In this document: piece after piece, positions 14,053 to 23,900 of the stretch
Layout of the letters: each line of letters starts with the position of its first letter
Position numbering within the stretch: the first letter of the stretch is position 1
Assembly: GCA_018385415.1 (NCBI GenBank)
Contig: JAHAZA010000099.1
Location: 1-25,393 of the forward strand
DNA length: 25,393 nucleotides
Reading direction: 5' to 3'
Source of the DNA: Treponema sp.
Lineage (GTDB): Bacteria > Spirochaetota > Spirochaetia > Treponematales > Treponemataceae
Notes under the pieces: model-generated
What the model was told of the DNA's origin: nothing
The model's database searches: none
What the model saw: only the letters and a program-made list of their open reading frames with translations
Program-made: the position numbers and the translations under genes

Positions 14053-17000
14053 ATGAAATTTGCTCGAATATTAAAGAAGATTTCGACTGTCGTTCTTGCT
14101 GTTGTAGTATTTGCTGTATCAGTGGAGAATACTTTTTCTGTTGAGCCAGAAAAGGAGCAGAGCATAAAAAAAGTTCTGTTCATTGGTTCAAGTGAAATTG
14201 ATACTTACTCAAATTCAATTCAGATCCAAGGATTAAAATCAGGTTTGGGTGATGATATAAAGATGAATTTTCAATTTATGGAAAATCATTCAATGCCTGA
14301 TGATGAATATTATACTGGATTTTATAATCGTATTTCCTATTACATAAATAATTCAGATTTTGATGCATTTGTTACTTCTGGGGATGATGCATTTAATTTT
14401 GCGCTTCAATATCGTGAAGAGTTATTTAAAGATAAACCTATAGTATTTGTAGGGGTCAAAGACTCTAATCTGATTCGTCAGTCTAATGGTGATGAAAATA
14501 TTACAGGAATAAAAGATGTCTTGTATTTTGATGAGAATGTTCTTTTAACAAAAAATCTTTTCCCTGAGAGAAAACGAATTTTTCTTATTACAGATAATTC
14601 CTTTGAAGGAAAAAGTGGAGCTATGGTCTTTAATGGTTTGAATATGAGATTTAAAGGCTTTGACTTTATTGAATTAAATTCGGATGTACTTGGAAGCGAA
14701 GGTATTACAGAAAAACTTTCTGAAGCAGGTAAGGAAGATGTTGTGTTCTTTCTTGCTGCACGTGGAATCCCAGGTTCAGTGTCAGATGAAGTTAAATATG
14801 TACTGCAATTGTGCAATCCACGAGATGTTCCTGTGTTAACCGTCTGCTATGGCGAGATTGGAACAGGAATACTTGGTGGTTATTTTAATTCTTATTACGA
14901 TATGGGGTCTTTGGCCGGGAAAATAATTAAAGAAATTTTTGATGGTGTTGAACCTAAATACCTTAGCATTACTTCTGATTGCCCAGCCCGTTATTATTTT
15001 GATTATTCGGTAATGAATAATTTTTCTATCCCGAAAAATAAACTTCCACCAGATACTAAATATATTAATAATGTGGATCTGTTTAATTCCAACGGGCTTG
15101 TATGGATTGTACTTGCCAGTGTTGCAGCATTGCTGGCTATTATTTTTATCATTGCAAATATAAATCAACTGAAAGCAAGAAAACGACTTACAGAGTTACT
15201 CAAAGAGAATAGAAATATGCTTCACGCTGTAATGGATCAGAGTGAGACTGTATATTGGGAATGTGACTTTACAGATGAAATTGAAGAAGAGGGAGTGAGT
15301 GATGGAATTGAACATCATGAAGAACTGGAAGAACTTGAATCAGTAGATGATGAAACTCCATTAGGTAAGATTGAGTCTTTAGATGATAATGATTTGCTTG
15401 AAATTCCTGGTGTAGAGGAATTTGCTGATAAAAAACTTAATTTAAATACAAAAGACGTTGTTTTAGGATGGATTTATTCCGGCGTTATTCAGCGGGAATA
15501 TCGAGAACAATTTAATCAGGTGTTACGAGACTTTAAAGAAGGTAAAACAAAGAAATCAATCGAAATTGATATCCCAATTGGAATTAAAGATATTCGTAAT
15601 AATGTTTTGACAGAACGATGGAAGCATATTGTTTATCGTGCAATTAAAACAAAAGGCGATAAGGTTGTCCATGCAATTTGTTCAGCAACTGATGTTACAA
15701 GCCAGAAACGTGCAGAGCGTGAATACGAAGGTATCATGAAATACCAGAGTTTCGTCCAGCAGAATTATCCGGCTTATACACGTTTAAATTTAACAAAAAA
15801 TATTGTTCTTGAACGATTAATAAATCTTCCGGATGTTAACAAACTTATTAAAGGAAATTCTGCAGCAAGCGAACTTGATTTTCTTCGCAGTTTGATTACA
15901 ACAAGAAGTCAGAATCAGAGTTTTGCAAATACTCTCGATCGAGAAGATTTGATTATCGCCTTTAAAAATGGTGCAAGACATAAAACCTGTGACTTCTGTT
16001 ATAAATTTTCAAATGGTGTTATTCACTGGTTTAATTTGTGTATGGAGCTTGCATTCAATCCTTCAAGTGGGGATATCGAAGCTTATTGTTATTTAAAAGA
16101 TATTTCTACCCAAACAATTGCAGGAATTACAAAAGACTCTGTTCTTGAAGAAGACGTAGAATATATTTTCTGGCTTAATAAAGTTACAGGTATATGTCAG
16201 TTCATTAATAAGTCGGATGCAGTAGACTGGATTGCGGATAAGGATTCTGCAGATTATAAAACAATGCTGGATGCTCTGCTTAAGAAGAAGATTCCTGAAG
16301 CAGGTAAAGCAAGTGTAAAAGAATTGTTCGATGTTGCAAGAATTGAAAAAGAACTTGAAACAAATAAAGAAATACGATTTACATACCATGCTCGCAAAGA
16401 TGATGGTTCTCTCGAAATTAAACAACAGAAAATTTATTATCTTGAACCTGGTGCAAATATTATTGTTTTTGTAGGAACGGACATTACACAGATTACACTG
16501 ATGGAAAGTCAGCAGAACGAAAAACTTGCAAAAGCAATCAAAGAAGCAGAACGGGCAAACTTTGCAAAGAGTGACTTCCTATCACGAATGAGTCATGACT
16601 TGCGTACTCCTATGAATGGAATTATGGGTATTGCTGAGCTTGCTTCTAAGGAACTTGATGACCCAGTAAGTCTTGAAAGAGATATTTCAAAGATTAAGTC
16701 TTCAAGTAAATACATGCTTGGTCTTTTAAATGATATCCTTGATATGTCCAAGATTGAAAGTGGACGTATGGAAATTAGAAAAGAGAAATGTTCATTCGGT
16801 GATATTCTTGAAAATCTTATTACCCTTTCTCATGTTATGTGTGATAAGAATGGAATTACTTTCTACTGCAATAGAAAGCCTGATGATTATCGAGATTTCA
16901 TGATGAATGTTGACCGTTTACATATGCAGCAGATTGCAATGAATCTCATTTCAAATGCATCTAAGTACACACCAGAAGGCGGACGTATTGACTTTCTTCT

Positions 17001-17727
17001 TGATTCAGAACCAAAGGCTCCTGGAATTATCACAATTCATGTTGTAATTCGTGATACAGGTGCAGGAATGTCAAAGGAATTCCAAAAGGTTATGTACGAA
17101 GCATTCACACAGGATTCTAACTCGGTAAATAAAGTTGGAACTGGACTTGGCCTTGCAATTGTTCATAATCTTGTTCATCTTATGGGTGGAACAATCGATT
17201 GTATCAGTGCTCCTGGAGAAGGAACTGAATTTAATATTACAATGGATGTTGAAGTGCTTTCTCAGACAGCACCACAGAGTGGAACTGATACTGTAAATAC
17301 AGAAGCTGTCGAACAGGAAAAAGATTTAACTAAACTCTCAATTAAAGGTAAGCGTGCATTGCTGGTTGAAGACAATGAACTTAATCAGGAAATTGCATCA
17401 AGACTTTTGATCAATGAAGGACTTGAAGTTGATATTGCAGAGAATGGACTTACAGCATTGAATATGTTCAGTGAAAAGCCTGAAAATTATTATGACATTG
17501 TTTTCATGGATGTAATGATGCCGGTAATGGACGGACTTCAGGCAACACATTTAATGCGCGGTTTGGAACGTGCAGATGCAAAGAAGATTCCAATTATTGC
17601 TATGACAGCAAATGCCTTTACAGAAGATATAGAACACTGTCTAGAAGCTGGAATGAATACTCATATTGCAAAGCCGATTGAAACAGAGAAGATGATAGCA
17701 ACTGTAAAAAGCTTTATTGGTGAATAA
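14053..17727 (+). CDS. Periplasm-sensing hybrid histidine kinase with receiver domain
   Basis: This 1224-aa inner-membrane protein starts with a signal peptide (MKFARILKKISTVVLAVVVF). An ATG seven codons upstream (14032) is possible, with only a weak GGAC. Residues about 30-345 form a periplasmic domain like ABC substrate-binding proteins (KKVLFIGSSEIDTYS, DAFVTSGDDAFNFALQY, PIVFVGVKDSN, GILGGYFNSYYDMG). One membrane helix follows (about 347-370). Three PAS-like segments come next, the first interrupted by an acidic Glu/Asp-rich stretch of about 45 residues. The kinase core has MSHDLRTPMNG (H848), NLISNASKYTPEGG, DTGAGMS and GTGLGLAIV. The C-terminal receiver has ALLVEDNELNQ and phospho-Asp D1153 in FMDVMMP, with the conserved MTANAF and KPI. 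No HPt or output domain is present, so a separate partner must complete the relay. The gene lies 50 bp after the cyclase. Confidence 0.92.
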   Translation: MKFARILKKISTVVLAVVVFAVSVENTFSVEPEKEQSIKKVLFIGSSEIDTYSNSIQIQGLKSGLGDDIKMNFQFMENHSMPDDEYYTGFYNRISYYINNSDFDAFVTSGDDAFNFALQYREELFKDKPIVFVGVKDSNLIRQSNGDENITGIKDVLYFDENVLLTKNLFPERKRIFLITDNSFEGKSGAMVFNGLNMRFKGFDFIELNSDVLGSEGITEKLSEAGKEDVVFFLAARGIPGSVSDEVKYVLQLCNPRDVPVLTVCYGEIGTGILGGYFNSYYDMGSLAGKIIKEIFDGVEPKYLSITSDCPARYYFDYSVMNNFSIPKNKLPPDTKYINNVDLFNSNGLVWIVLASVAALLAIIFIIANINQLKARKRLTELLKENRNMLHAVMDQSETVYWECDFTDEIEEEGVSDGIEHHEELEELESVDDETPLGKIESLDDNDLLEIPGVEEFADKKLNLNTKDVVLGWIYSGVIQREYREQFNQVLRDFKEGKTKKSIEIDIPIGIKDIRNNVLTERWKHIVYRAIKTKGDKVVHAICSATDVTSQKRAEREYEGIMKYQSFVQQNYPAYTRLNLTKNIVLERLINLPDVNKLIKGNSAASELDFLRSLITTRSQNQSFANTLDREDLIIAFKNGARHKTCDFCYKFSNGVIHWFNLCMELAFNPSSGDIEAYCYLKDISTQTIAGITKDSVLEEDVEYIFWLNKVTGICQFINKSDAVDWIADKDSADYKTMLDALLKKKIPEAGKASVKELFDVARIEKELETNKEIRFTYHARKDDGSLEIKQQKIYYLEPGANIIVFVGTDITQITLMESQQNEKLAKAIKEAERANFAKSDFLSRMSHDLRTPMNGIMGIAELASKELDDPVSLERDISKIKSSSKYMLGLLNDILDMSKIESGRMEIRKEKCSFGDILENLITLSHVMCDKNGITFYCNRKPDDYRDFMMNVDRLHMQQIAMNLISNASKYTPEGGRIDFLLDSEPKAPGIITIHVVIRDTGAGMSKEFQKVMYEAFTQDSNSVNKVGTGLGLAIVHNLVHLMGGTIDCISAPGEGTEFNITMDVEVLSQTAPQSGTDTVNTEAVEQEKDLTKLSIKGKRALLVEDNELNQEIASRLLINEGLEVDIAENGLTALNMFSEKPENYYDIVFMDVMMPVMDGLQATHLMRGLERADAKKIPIIAMTANAFTEDIEHCLEAGMNTHIAKPIETEKMIATVKSFIGE

Positions 17728-17747
17728 ATTATAGTAATTACAAATGC

Positions 17748-17788
17748 AAAAAAAAAGCATTGCGAAGTTAATCGCAATGCTTTTTTTT
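17748..17788. terminator. Bidirectional rho-independent terminator
   Basis: The 9-bp perfect arms GCATTGCGA (17757-17765) and TCGCAATGC (17772-17780) have a 6-nt loop and are flanked by nine A's on the left and eight T's on the right. It lies between the convergent hybrid kinase and beta-barrel genes and can stop both. Confidence 0.93.
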
Positions 17789-17791
17789 AGA

Positions 17792-18448
17792 TTAATAATT
17801 TATTCCGAAATAATAGAAATTATTCGGAACTGCTTTTGAAATCCTAAATCCAAGTTGTGCGCCATATGAATATACTGCATCGTAATTTCTTATACCTGCA
17901 TTTGTACCAAGATTTCCAAAGTCGTATGTAAATTCCCCGTTAAGCATTATTGTAAAAAATCTGCTGATAGGAAATTCCATACTTGCAATAATTCCTGCAC
18001 CTAAATCGAACTTGTGAAAGTTGTCATCAATCTGATATCTAAAGTCGATTACTGGTGAAAGAGAAAGATTCAATACATGCCCAATTGGGATTGTCCATAT
18101 TGGTCCTGCATTAAAGTCAAAGCCATAGAGCAAAATCTGTTTAGAAACCTGTGGTACAAAATTGAATGTTGTTCCAATAGGATAATAAACGCCGACCTTT
18201 GCAATAAAGTTTACAGGAAGGTTTACAGTCTGTGCAGAATAGAATGCACCTACAAGATCTTCTCTCCAGACAAAATTGCTCCGTTCGACCTGCTTCTGAA
18301 TGCGAGTAACCTGATTGAACGCAAGACCCCAATTGTGAATTATTGCAAATTTTGATTCAGAAGAATCCTTTGCTTCCTGAGCTACAATGCTGGTTGAGGC
18401 AAGAATAGAGAGAATCAAAATCGTAATTAATTTCTTAATTTTTTTCAT
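17792..18448 (-). CDS. Secreted protein, probable small outer-membrane beta-barrel
   Basis: This 218-aa protein begins with MKKIKKLITILILSILASTS and ends its signal peptide at about SIVAQE, a signal peptidase I site without a lipobox Cys. I chose the ATG at 18448-18446 because it has AGGG 6-9 nt upstream and opens the signal peptide; the reading frame extends further but overlaps the preceding gene. The mature part alternates hydrophobic and polar residues with many aromatics (LPVNFIAKVGVYYPIG, LLYGFDFNAGPIWTIPIG, FTIMLNGEFTYDFG, YSYGAQLGFRIS) and ends NNFYYFGINY, with aromatic residues as in outer-membrane proteins. I do not recognise a named family. It is the last gene of the FN3 lipoprotein operon, 8 bp after the small lipoprotein, which suggests it anchors or exports that system. 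Confidence 0.7.
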   Translation of the reverse strand: MKKIKKLITILILSILASTSIVAQEAKDSSESKFAIIHNWGLAFNQVTRIQKQVERSNFVWREDLVGAFYSAQTVNLPVNFIAKVGVYYPIGTTFNFVPQVSKQILLYGFDFNAGPIWTIPIGHVLNLSLSPVIDFRYQIDDNFHKFDLGAGIIASMEFPISRFFTIMLNGEFTYDFGNLGTNAGIRNYDAVYSYGAQLGFRISKAVPNNFYYFGINY

Positions 18449-18456
18449 AAGCTGCC

Positions 18457-18801
18457 CTATTTTGCAATGTGGTAGAGTGATAAATGTTCTGACTGACCGT
18501 TTGAATCTGTCCATGTTAAATACATGATTGAACCGCGAATATCCCATTCTGTGTTAATAGAACCATCTTCTCGTGTGAATACCATTACGTTTTCAATTGA
18601 CGCATAATCACCACTATAGGTTTTTGAAATTCCTTTTACAGAGATAGTTGCAGAATATGTTAAGTCAGGATTGAAGGTAATAGTATTACCATTGTTATCA
18701 GCCCATTTTCCATATAAAGGATTTGGTGCGTAACAAGAGCTTAAAAAGCCCATGCAGAGTGTTAATGCTAATGTAATTGTAAGTATAAATTTCTTGTTCA
18801 T
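18457..18801 (-). CDS. Small lipoprotein, lipocalin-like
   Basis: This 114-aa protein has signal peptide MNKKFILTITLALTLCMGFL and lipobox LSSC (C23 lipidated). The mature part of about 92 residues reads PLYGKWADNNGNTITFNPDL followed by short beta strands and YLTWTDSNGQSEHLSLYHI. The 'GxW....G.tltFn.d.tYs' opening is typical of small lipocalin-like/DUF5640-type bacterial lipoproteins, though I cannot fix the family. The ATG is one base after the FN3 protein's stop, with AAGGA 8 nt upstream. Its neighbours are the FN3 lipoproteins and the beta-barrel, implying an envelope role. The ligand is unknown. Confidence 0.75.
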   Translation of the reverse strand: MNKKFILTITLALTLCMGFLSSCYAPNPLYGKWADNNGNTITFNPDLTYSATISVKGISKTYSGDYASIENVMVFTREDGSINTEWDIRGSIMYLTWTDSNGQSEHLSLYHIAK

Positions 18802-18802
18802 A

Positions 18803-20998
18803 TTATTTTCCTTCTTCTCCTACTTGCCAGTCTACTTCAACCTGTCCGTCAAAGCCGTCACGTTTGATTCCATAAGTACCATCACCGGCAGCTCCACCTT
18901 TAATTTTAATATTGTTATATGAAACCGAACCAGGATACATACCCTGAATTGTTACGATACCATCCATATTTCCACTTGCATCCATTGAGGCAGATGTGTT
19001 TGTGTCCCCGTTAAGGAAGAAGTAGTAGCCGTTTGCAGCATCACCATTTGCGTAGAATTCTGCATAGTCTGTGTAGTGCATTAAAATGCGGGCACCGAGA
19101 CCTGCAATTGATGCATTGTATGAAAGTGAGCCGCTGAGTTTACCATAGGCGGTTTCAGTACCAAGTTTCTTCATATCATCAGCAATATGCATAAGCTTAA
19201 GTTTTTTCTGTGAAGCCATAACTGTTTTGTTGTATTCACGCATGTACTGATCAGCAGTTAATGCTCCATATCCAACAACTGCATCAGTGTAGTTTGATCC
19301 TTGACCAAGACTGTTGAGTGAAAGAACTTTGTAGTAATAGTAAACACCTGCTTTTGCGGCATCATAGTTATCAATAAATGATGTTGACATTAAAGGTTCG
19401 TCTGTAATTCTCTTAAATCCTGTGTCAGGATTAGTTGAGCGGTAAACATAGTATCCGCCTTCTGCAACATCATTCTTTGGTGGGTTCCATGTAATTTTTA
19501 CAGGAAGGACACCATTGCTATTTGCATCTCCATCAACATTTGCTGCTCTTGAGCATTCAAGATTACTAGCTGCAAAAGGTGCTGGTGCACATATATCACT
19601 TTCGTTAGATACTACACTTCCATTCTTTGTTTTAATTTTGTAATAATTACTTGTAGTAATAGGAATGATGTAGTTCCCGCTTGCATCTTTAGAAAGTGTA
19701 GAGTCTTTAAATGATTCTACCTCTGTAAATGCTCCATCTGCAGTATCACATCCATAGATTACATATTCGTAATTATTGTAATCCGATGTAAGACCTGAAT
19801 CTTCAGAATAATCTTTTGATCCGATTACAGGAGGGAATGTAATAGTACAGCGTGAAGCATCAAGCTTGTTTTTCATTACAGTAATATTTGATGGTGGAAC
19901 TAAAAGGAAAGCCTCTGCAGGAGTTTTACTTTCTGATCCTGAATCTGAGAATGGACCTTTGACTTTAACACCATTTTCATCTTTAAATGCTTGAATCTGG
20001 TAGTAGTAATAAACATTTGGCTTAAGCGCTTTAGTATCTTTATAGGTATTTGTCTTACCTTCTTTGCGTAAAAGTGTAAATGATGCGTCTTTAGAACTTG
20101 TTCTATAAACAGCATAATCAAAGTCACCTACAGCTTTCCAACTGATTTCAATTTCATTAGTTGTGTTACCACGGCCTTTTACAACTACAACATCTGTTAC
20201 CTGAGGTGGAGCACCTTCCTGTAATGTGTAACCCAAGGCAAGAGCACTTGCTACAGATGTATTTGCAGAAGTTTTTGCATATACACTGTAATACAAATCT
20301 TTACCTTTAAGTGAATTTACAACTACATCGTTGTACCAGTTCTGGTTAGCATTAATTGTAGTAATGTATTGGGCACCGGAACCTGTGTCACTTTCTGAGT
20401 AATAGATATCATAGTATTTTGCACCAGGAACTTTATTCCAAGTAACTTTGATGTTTGTTGTTGATTCACCACGAGAGGCTTTTACGCCGCTTGGTGGAGC
20501 AAGGAGATATGCAACTTCAGAAAGTTTAAATTCGCTTGATTCGTATTTGAGACGAGGATTTTCTGCACAAACTCTGTAGAAATATCCGTAAGAGTATTCT
20601 TCACTGGAATAACTTGGGTTTGTGAGAATTTTGTCTTCATATGAAGTTGCATAAATGCGTTTGATTGGCATTGGCTTAAATTCTGATTCGTCAGGGCAGA
20701 TGAATCTTCCGTTTACATCTTTTGCAGTAGAAATTGCACGTTCAAGATAGTAAGAAGTAGCACCATCAACCTTTGACCAGGAGATGTTGATCTTAGTTGG
20801 TGATTCAGCCTGAGAAACGAAAATCTGTGCAGGAGCATCAAGCTGATCAATTGTTACTTCTGGAACAACAAGAGATGTAAGGTTTGAAATGCTCCCATTT
20901 GTCAGCATAGAGATTTTTGTTTCGAACAAATCTGCACAAGAAGTGAGAGTCATTGTTGATAATGATATTGCTGTAAGGAATTTTGTAATGCGTTTCAT
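18803..20998 (-). CDS. FN3-repeat lipoprotein with unique C-terminal domain
   Basis: This 731-aa protein starts at the ATG at 20998-20996, which sits 9 nt after GGGAGGT (21014-21008) and overlaps the upstream stop (TAATG). The frame reaches further upstream, but those codons lie inside the previous gene. MKRITKFLTAISLSTMTLTS leads to Cys21 (LTSC lipobox), so it is a lipoprotein. About five FN3-type repeats follow, each with a Trp core and a Tyr-rich strand (KINISWSKVDGATSYYLERA, IKVTWNKVPGAKYYDIYYSE, EIEISWKAVGDFDYAVYR, VKITWNPPKNDVAEGGYYVY). From about residue 580 a different domain begins: helical TADQYMREYNKTVMASQKKL, then Gly/Asn-rich beta sequence to GTYGIKRDGFDGQVEVDW. FN3 arrays usually act as spacers or bind polysaccharide or protein. 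It is a paralogue of the 1422-aa protein encoded before it. Confidence 0.85.
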   Translation of the reverse strand: MKRITKFLTAISLSTMTLTSCADLFETKISMLTNGSISNLTSLVVPEVTIDQLDAPAQIFVSQAESPTKINISWSKVDGATSYYLERAISTAKDVNGRFICPDESEFKPMPIKRIYATSYEDKILTNPSYSSEEYSYGYFYRVCAENPRLKYESSEFKLSEVAYLLAPPSGVKASRGESTTNIKVTWNKVPGAKYYDIYYSESDTGSGAQYITTINANQNWYNDVVVNSLKGKDLYYSVYAKTSANTSVASALALGYTLQEGAPPQVTDVVVVKGRGNTTNEIEISWKAVGDFDYAVYRTSSKDASFTLLRKEGKTNTYKDTKALKPNVYYYYQIQAFKDENGVKVKGPFSDSGSESKTPAEAFLLVPPSNITVMKNKLDASRCTITFPPVIGSKDYSEDSGLTSDYNNYEYVIYGCDTADGAFTEVESFKDSTLSKDASGNYIIPITTSNYYKIKTKNGSVVSNESDICAPAPFAASNLECSRAANVDGDANSNGVLPVKITWNPPKNDVAEGGYYVYRSTNPDTGFKRITDEPLMSTSFIDNYDAAKAGVYYYYKVLSLNSLGQGSNYTDAVVGYGALTADQYMREYNKTVMASQKKLKLMHIADDMKKLGTETAYGKLSGSLSYNASIAGLGARILMHYTDYAEFYANGDAANGYYFFLNGDTNTSASMDASGNMDGIVTIQGMYPGSVSYNNIKIKGGAAGDGTYGIKRDGFDGQVEVDWQVGEEGK

Positions 20999-23900
20999 TA
21001 TTCGCGTACCTCCCACCAGTTGCTTTTTGGATCAAATACTGGTATTGAACTTGTGTAAGCTGAATAGCCTCCATTACCTGCACCTAATTGATAAGGGAAG
21101 ATCTTCTTGAATTCTGTTTTATTTTTTGATGCAGAATAAGTTTTAGATGTATTCTGGCTTGTAGCTGTAACTGTCCATTCTGTTGTAACGCCATCAGTGA
21201 GAGCAGTTAGAGACTTACTACCCTGTTTTCCAGCAGAAAAATTGATTTTACCAGAATATGAAGGTAAACCGGATTCATGAGATACAGTTATTTCTACTGG
21301 GCAGAAATAATAATATTTATTGCCATCGGCACCTCCTCGAGTACTTTTTTCAGGAATGTTGATTGTCCATGCACTTGTAAAACTTTCGCTTTCATTTGAA
21401 GGCATAGCATAGAAAATATGCTTGTAATCGCCCTTTGTTCCCCAAATTGCATTTTTTGTTCCACCACGATGGAAAAGGCCAAATTTACCATCAGTTGCAC
21501 CCTTTATACATGCATCGTTAGGAAGGTCATCATTTGTAGCTCCCCATTCCTGAACACCACATTTATAACTTGCATCAGCAACAATCAGACAAACATTCTT
21601 TACAAATTCTTCATCAGAAATTTTACGAACACCAAATACGGCTTCTTTTGCGACTGAGTCGTTAGTAGTTGTATTTGTTATATCACCAAGGACTGCTGTG
21701 ATTTCCGGACCTTCCGCAGAAGTTTTTCTTTTTGCAACTAAGCGGTAGTAATGCTTGTAATCACGCTGTACCTTTAAAAGTCCATCGTGAACACCACCAG
21801 CATCAGAAACACTTCCTGGTAAAATTGTTGCACTGTCGTTACCGTTATCTGTAATTGTGATGTCGTACCATTTTCCACTCATATTTACAGGATGGAATTC
21901 TCCAGCCTTATTGAGAGTAGCAATTGTGTACCATTTATTAGAACAGTTCTTATTCAAGATTTGAATTTCATAACAGTCACCATCAATAAAGTCACCTGCA
22001 CCTTTTTTACGTTCTCCGTTTTGATCTTTAGACCAGTTAATCTGTTCAGAGAATGTCTCGGCTGTTTTAACAGGTGCTGTTGCATAGAATGAAGTAAGAG
22101 TGAACTGATAACCAACATTAAGTGCTTCACCATCACTATCCTTTTTATTTGAAAGATTTGTGAGATAAGATGGTTCAAATTTTGCAGTTTCATTTGTATC
22201 ATAGGTGATTGCAAATTCAACTTTATCTGCTCTCAATGAATCTGGTAAATGAATTGTACAGCTTGTAGTTCCTGCAGTATAAGGTGAACCACCAATCCAG
22301 TCTGCTGAGTTTTCTTTTCTACACCAGACTTTAGGCTGTGTCTTTGCAAATTCATTAGGCTTATCCCACTTAACAGTAACAGAGTCAGCAGATTCTGCCT
22401 TTGTTGCTACAACGTTCAAGCCGTAACCAGGTGTATAACCTTTGGCTGTTACAATTGAGTTTTTATCATCTGTGTAAGTTACTTTATCAAAGTCTTCGAA
22501 CGGATTATCATCTGTTGAAAGAACAGGAATAACTGTGTATTCGAATTCAAGACCCCATGCAATTTTTGCCTGGTTTGTCTGGTATGAGTCCTGCGCATCT
22601 GTTGCTGTACAGTGCTGGTCAGTTAAGATAAAGCTGTCTGGCTGTGGAGAGACAACTGTTCTTGATGTTGAAACAGCTTCTTCGTTAACTGTTACAGTTC
22701 CATCTTTTGAAACATAGATGATGTCATCTTTTGGTTCTTCTTCATCTGTTGTGGCAGGACATGTTCTGCGTACTGCGTAGTATTCAATTCCAGGAATTTT
22801 ATTCCACTTAACAGTAATGTTATTAACAGAAGTTGCTTCTGTTGCAGTAATACCTGAGTTTGCAGGACCAAGTGTTCTTGCCTGAACTGTTTCGTCATTA
22901 TGATTGTCTGCTTCTTCTTCAGTTCTGTCATTTGAAACAACCAGTGTTACTCCAAAGCTCTTACCTGCATTTTCAGCAGCAATTTTTGGAGTTTTTCCAG
23001 AGTAATCAAAATATTCTATATTTTTCTTAAGCTTAAAGATGTAGTCAGTTCCGTTAATTACGTTGAGTGTGTAATCATCTTCTGTAAATGTTACTGTTTC
23101 AGTTCCATTTAACTCGTGTGAAGAAAGATCGTAAGAAATGACTGTGCCGTTGTAAGGAACTTTTACAGTGTATTTAACATGCTTGTCAGTAGAAGTTCCT
23201 GCTTTAATGCTGTCAGCTTCAAGTGGTGAAACTGCTGAGCGCCACTTAAGTGTGATTGTTGAGTAGTCCAGTGCAGCTTCATCAAATGTCAGGTCTGGTT
23301 TTCCTAATGTGTAAGCACGGACTGTGCTTGAAGGAATATCTAGCATACCTGTTGTTGATGCATAAAGTGTGTACTGATAAGCTTTACCAGCTTCAAGTGT
23401 TTCATCTTCGTAAGTTGCAAATTCTGTGATATCTACTGTCTTATCTTCACCTGGAATAACTTTTCCGTCTGCATCAAGTGTTTCGCGTACAAGCTTGTAA
23501 GTAGTTTTGTCCTGCTTGTTATAACTGATGATAGCCTTTGATTTATAACCGTCAGCAACGTTAAGTACTGGAGTTGGAACTTCACCATTAAATACAAGAC
23601 GTGTACTTGAATCTTCTTTTGAAACAAGAGCCTTGTCTTTAATAGAAAGATCTGGCGAAGGATTTTCTTCTGCTGCAGCTGAAGGAATTACATAGATTGA
23701 ATATTTGTAATAACCGCGAATGCTGGCATTCTCTGCTGCATCTGTTGTTGTATAATCTGCATTTACAACAGGAGCAGAAAAATTAAAGTTGATTTCAAAA
23801 TCCTTAATGTCTGTAATACTGTCAAAATAGGTAGAACCATTTGCCTGTATTAAAAGTTTTTCTGTTCCGGTTTCGTCTTCTACATCACCGTTATCGCTTT

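Noticed and set aside
17792..18547. Longer version of the beta-barrel gene starting at 18547
   Set aside because: The extra 33 codons overlap the small lipoprotein gene and precede a clean signal peptide that has its own ribosome site.
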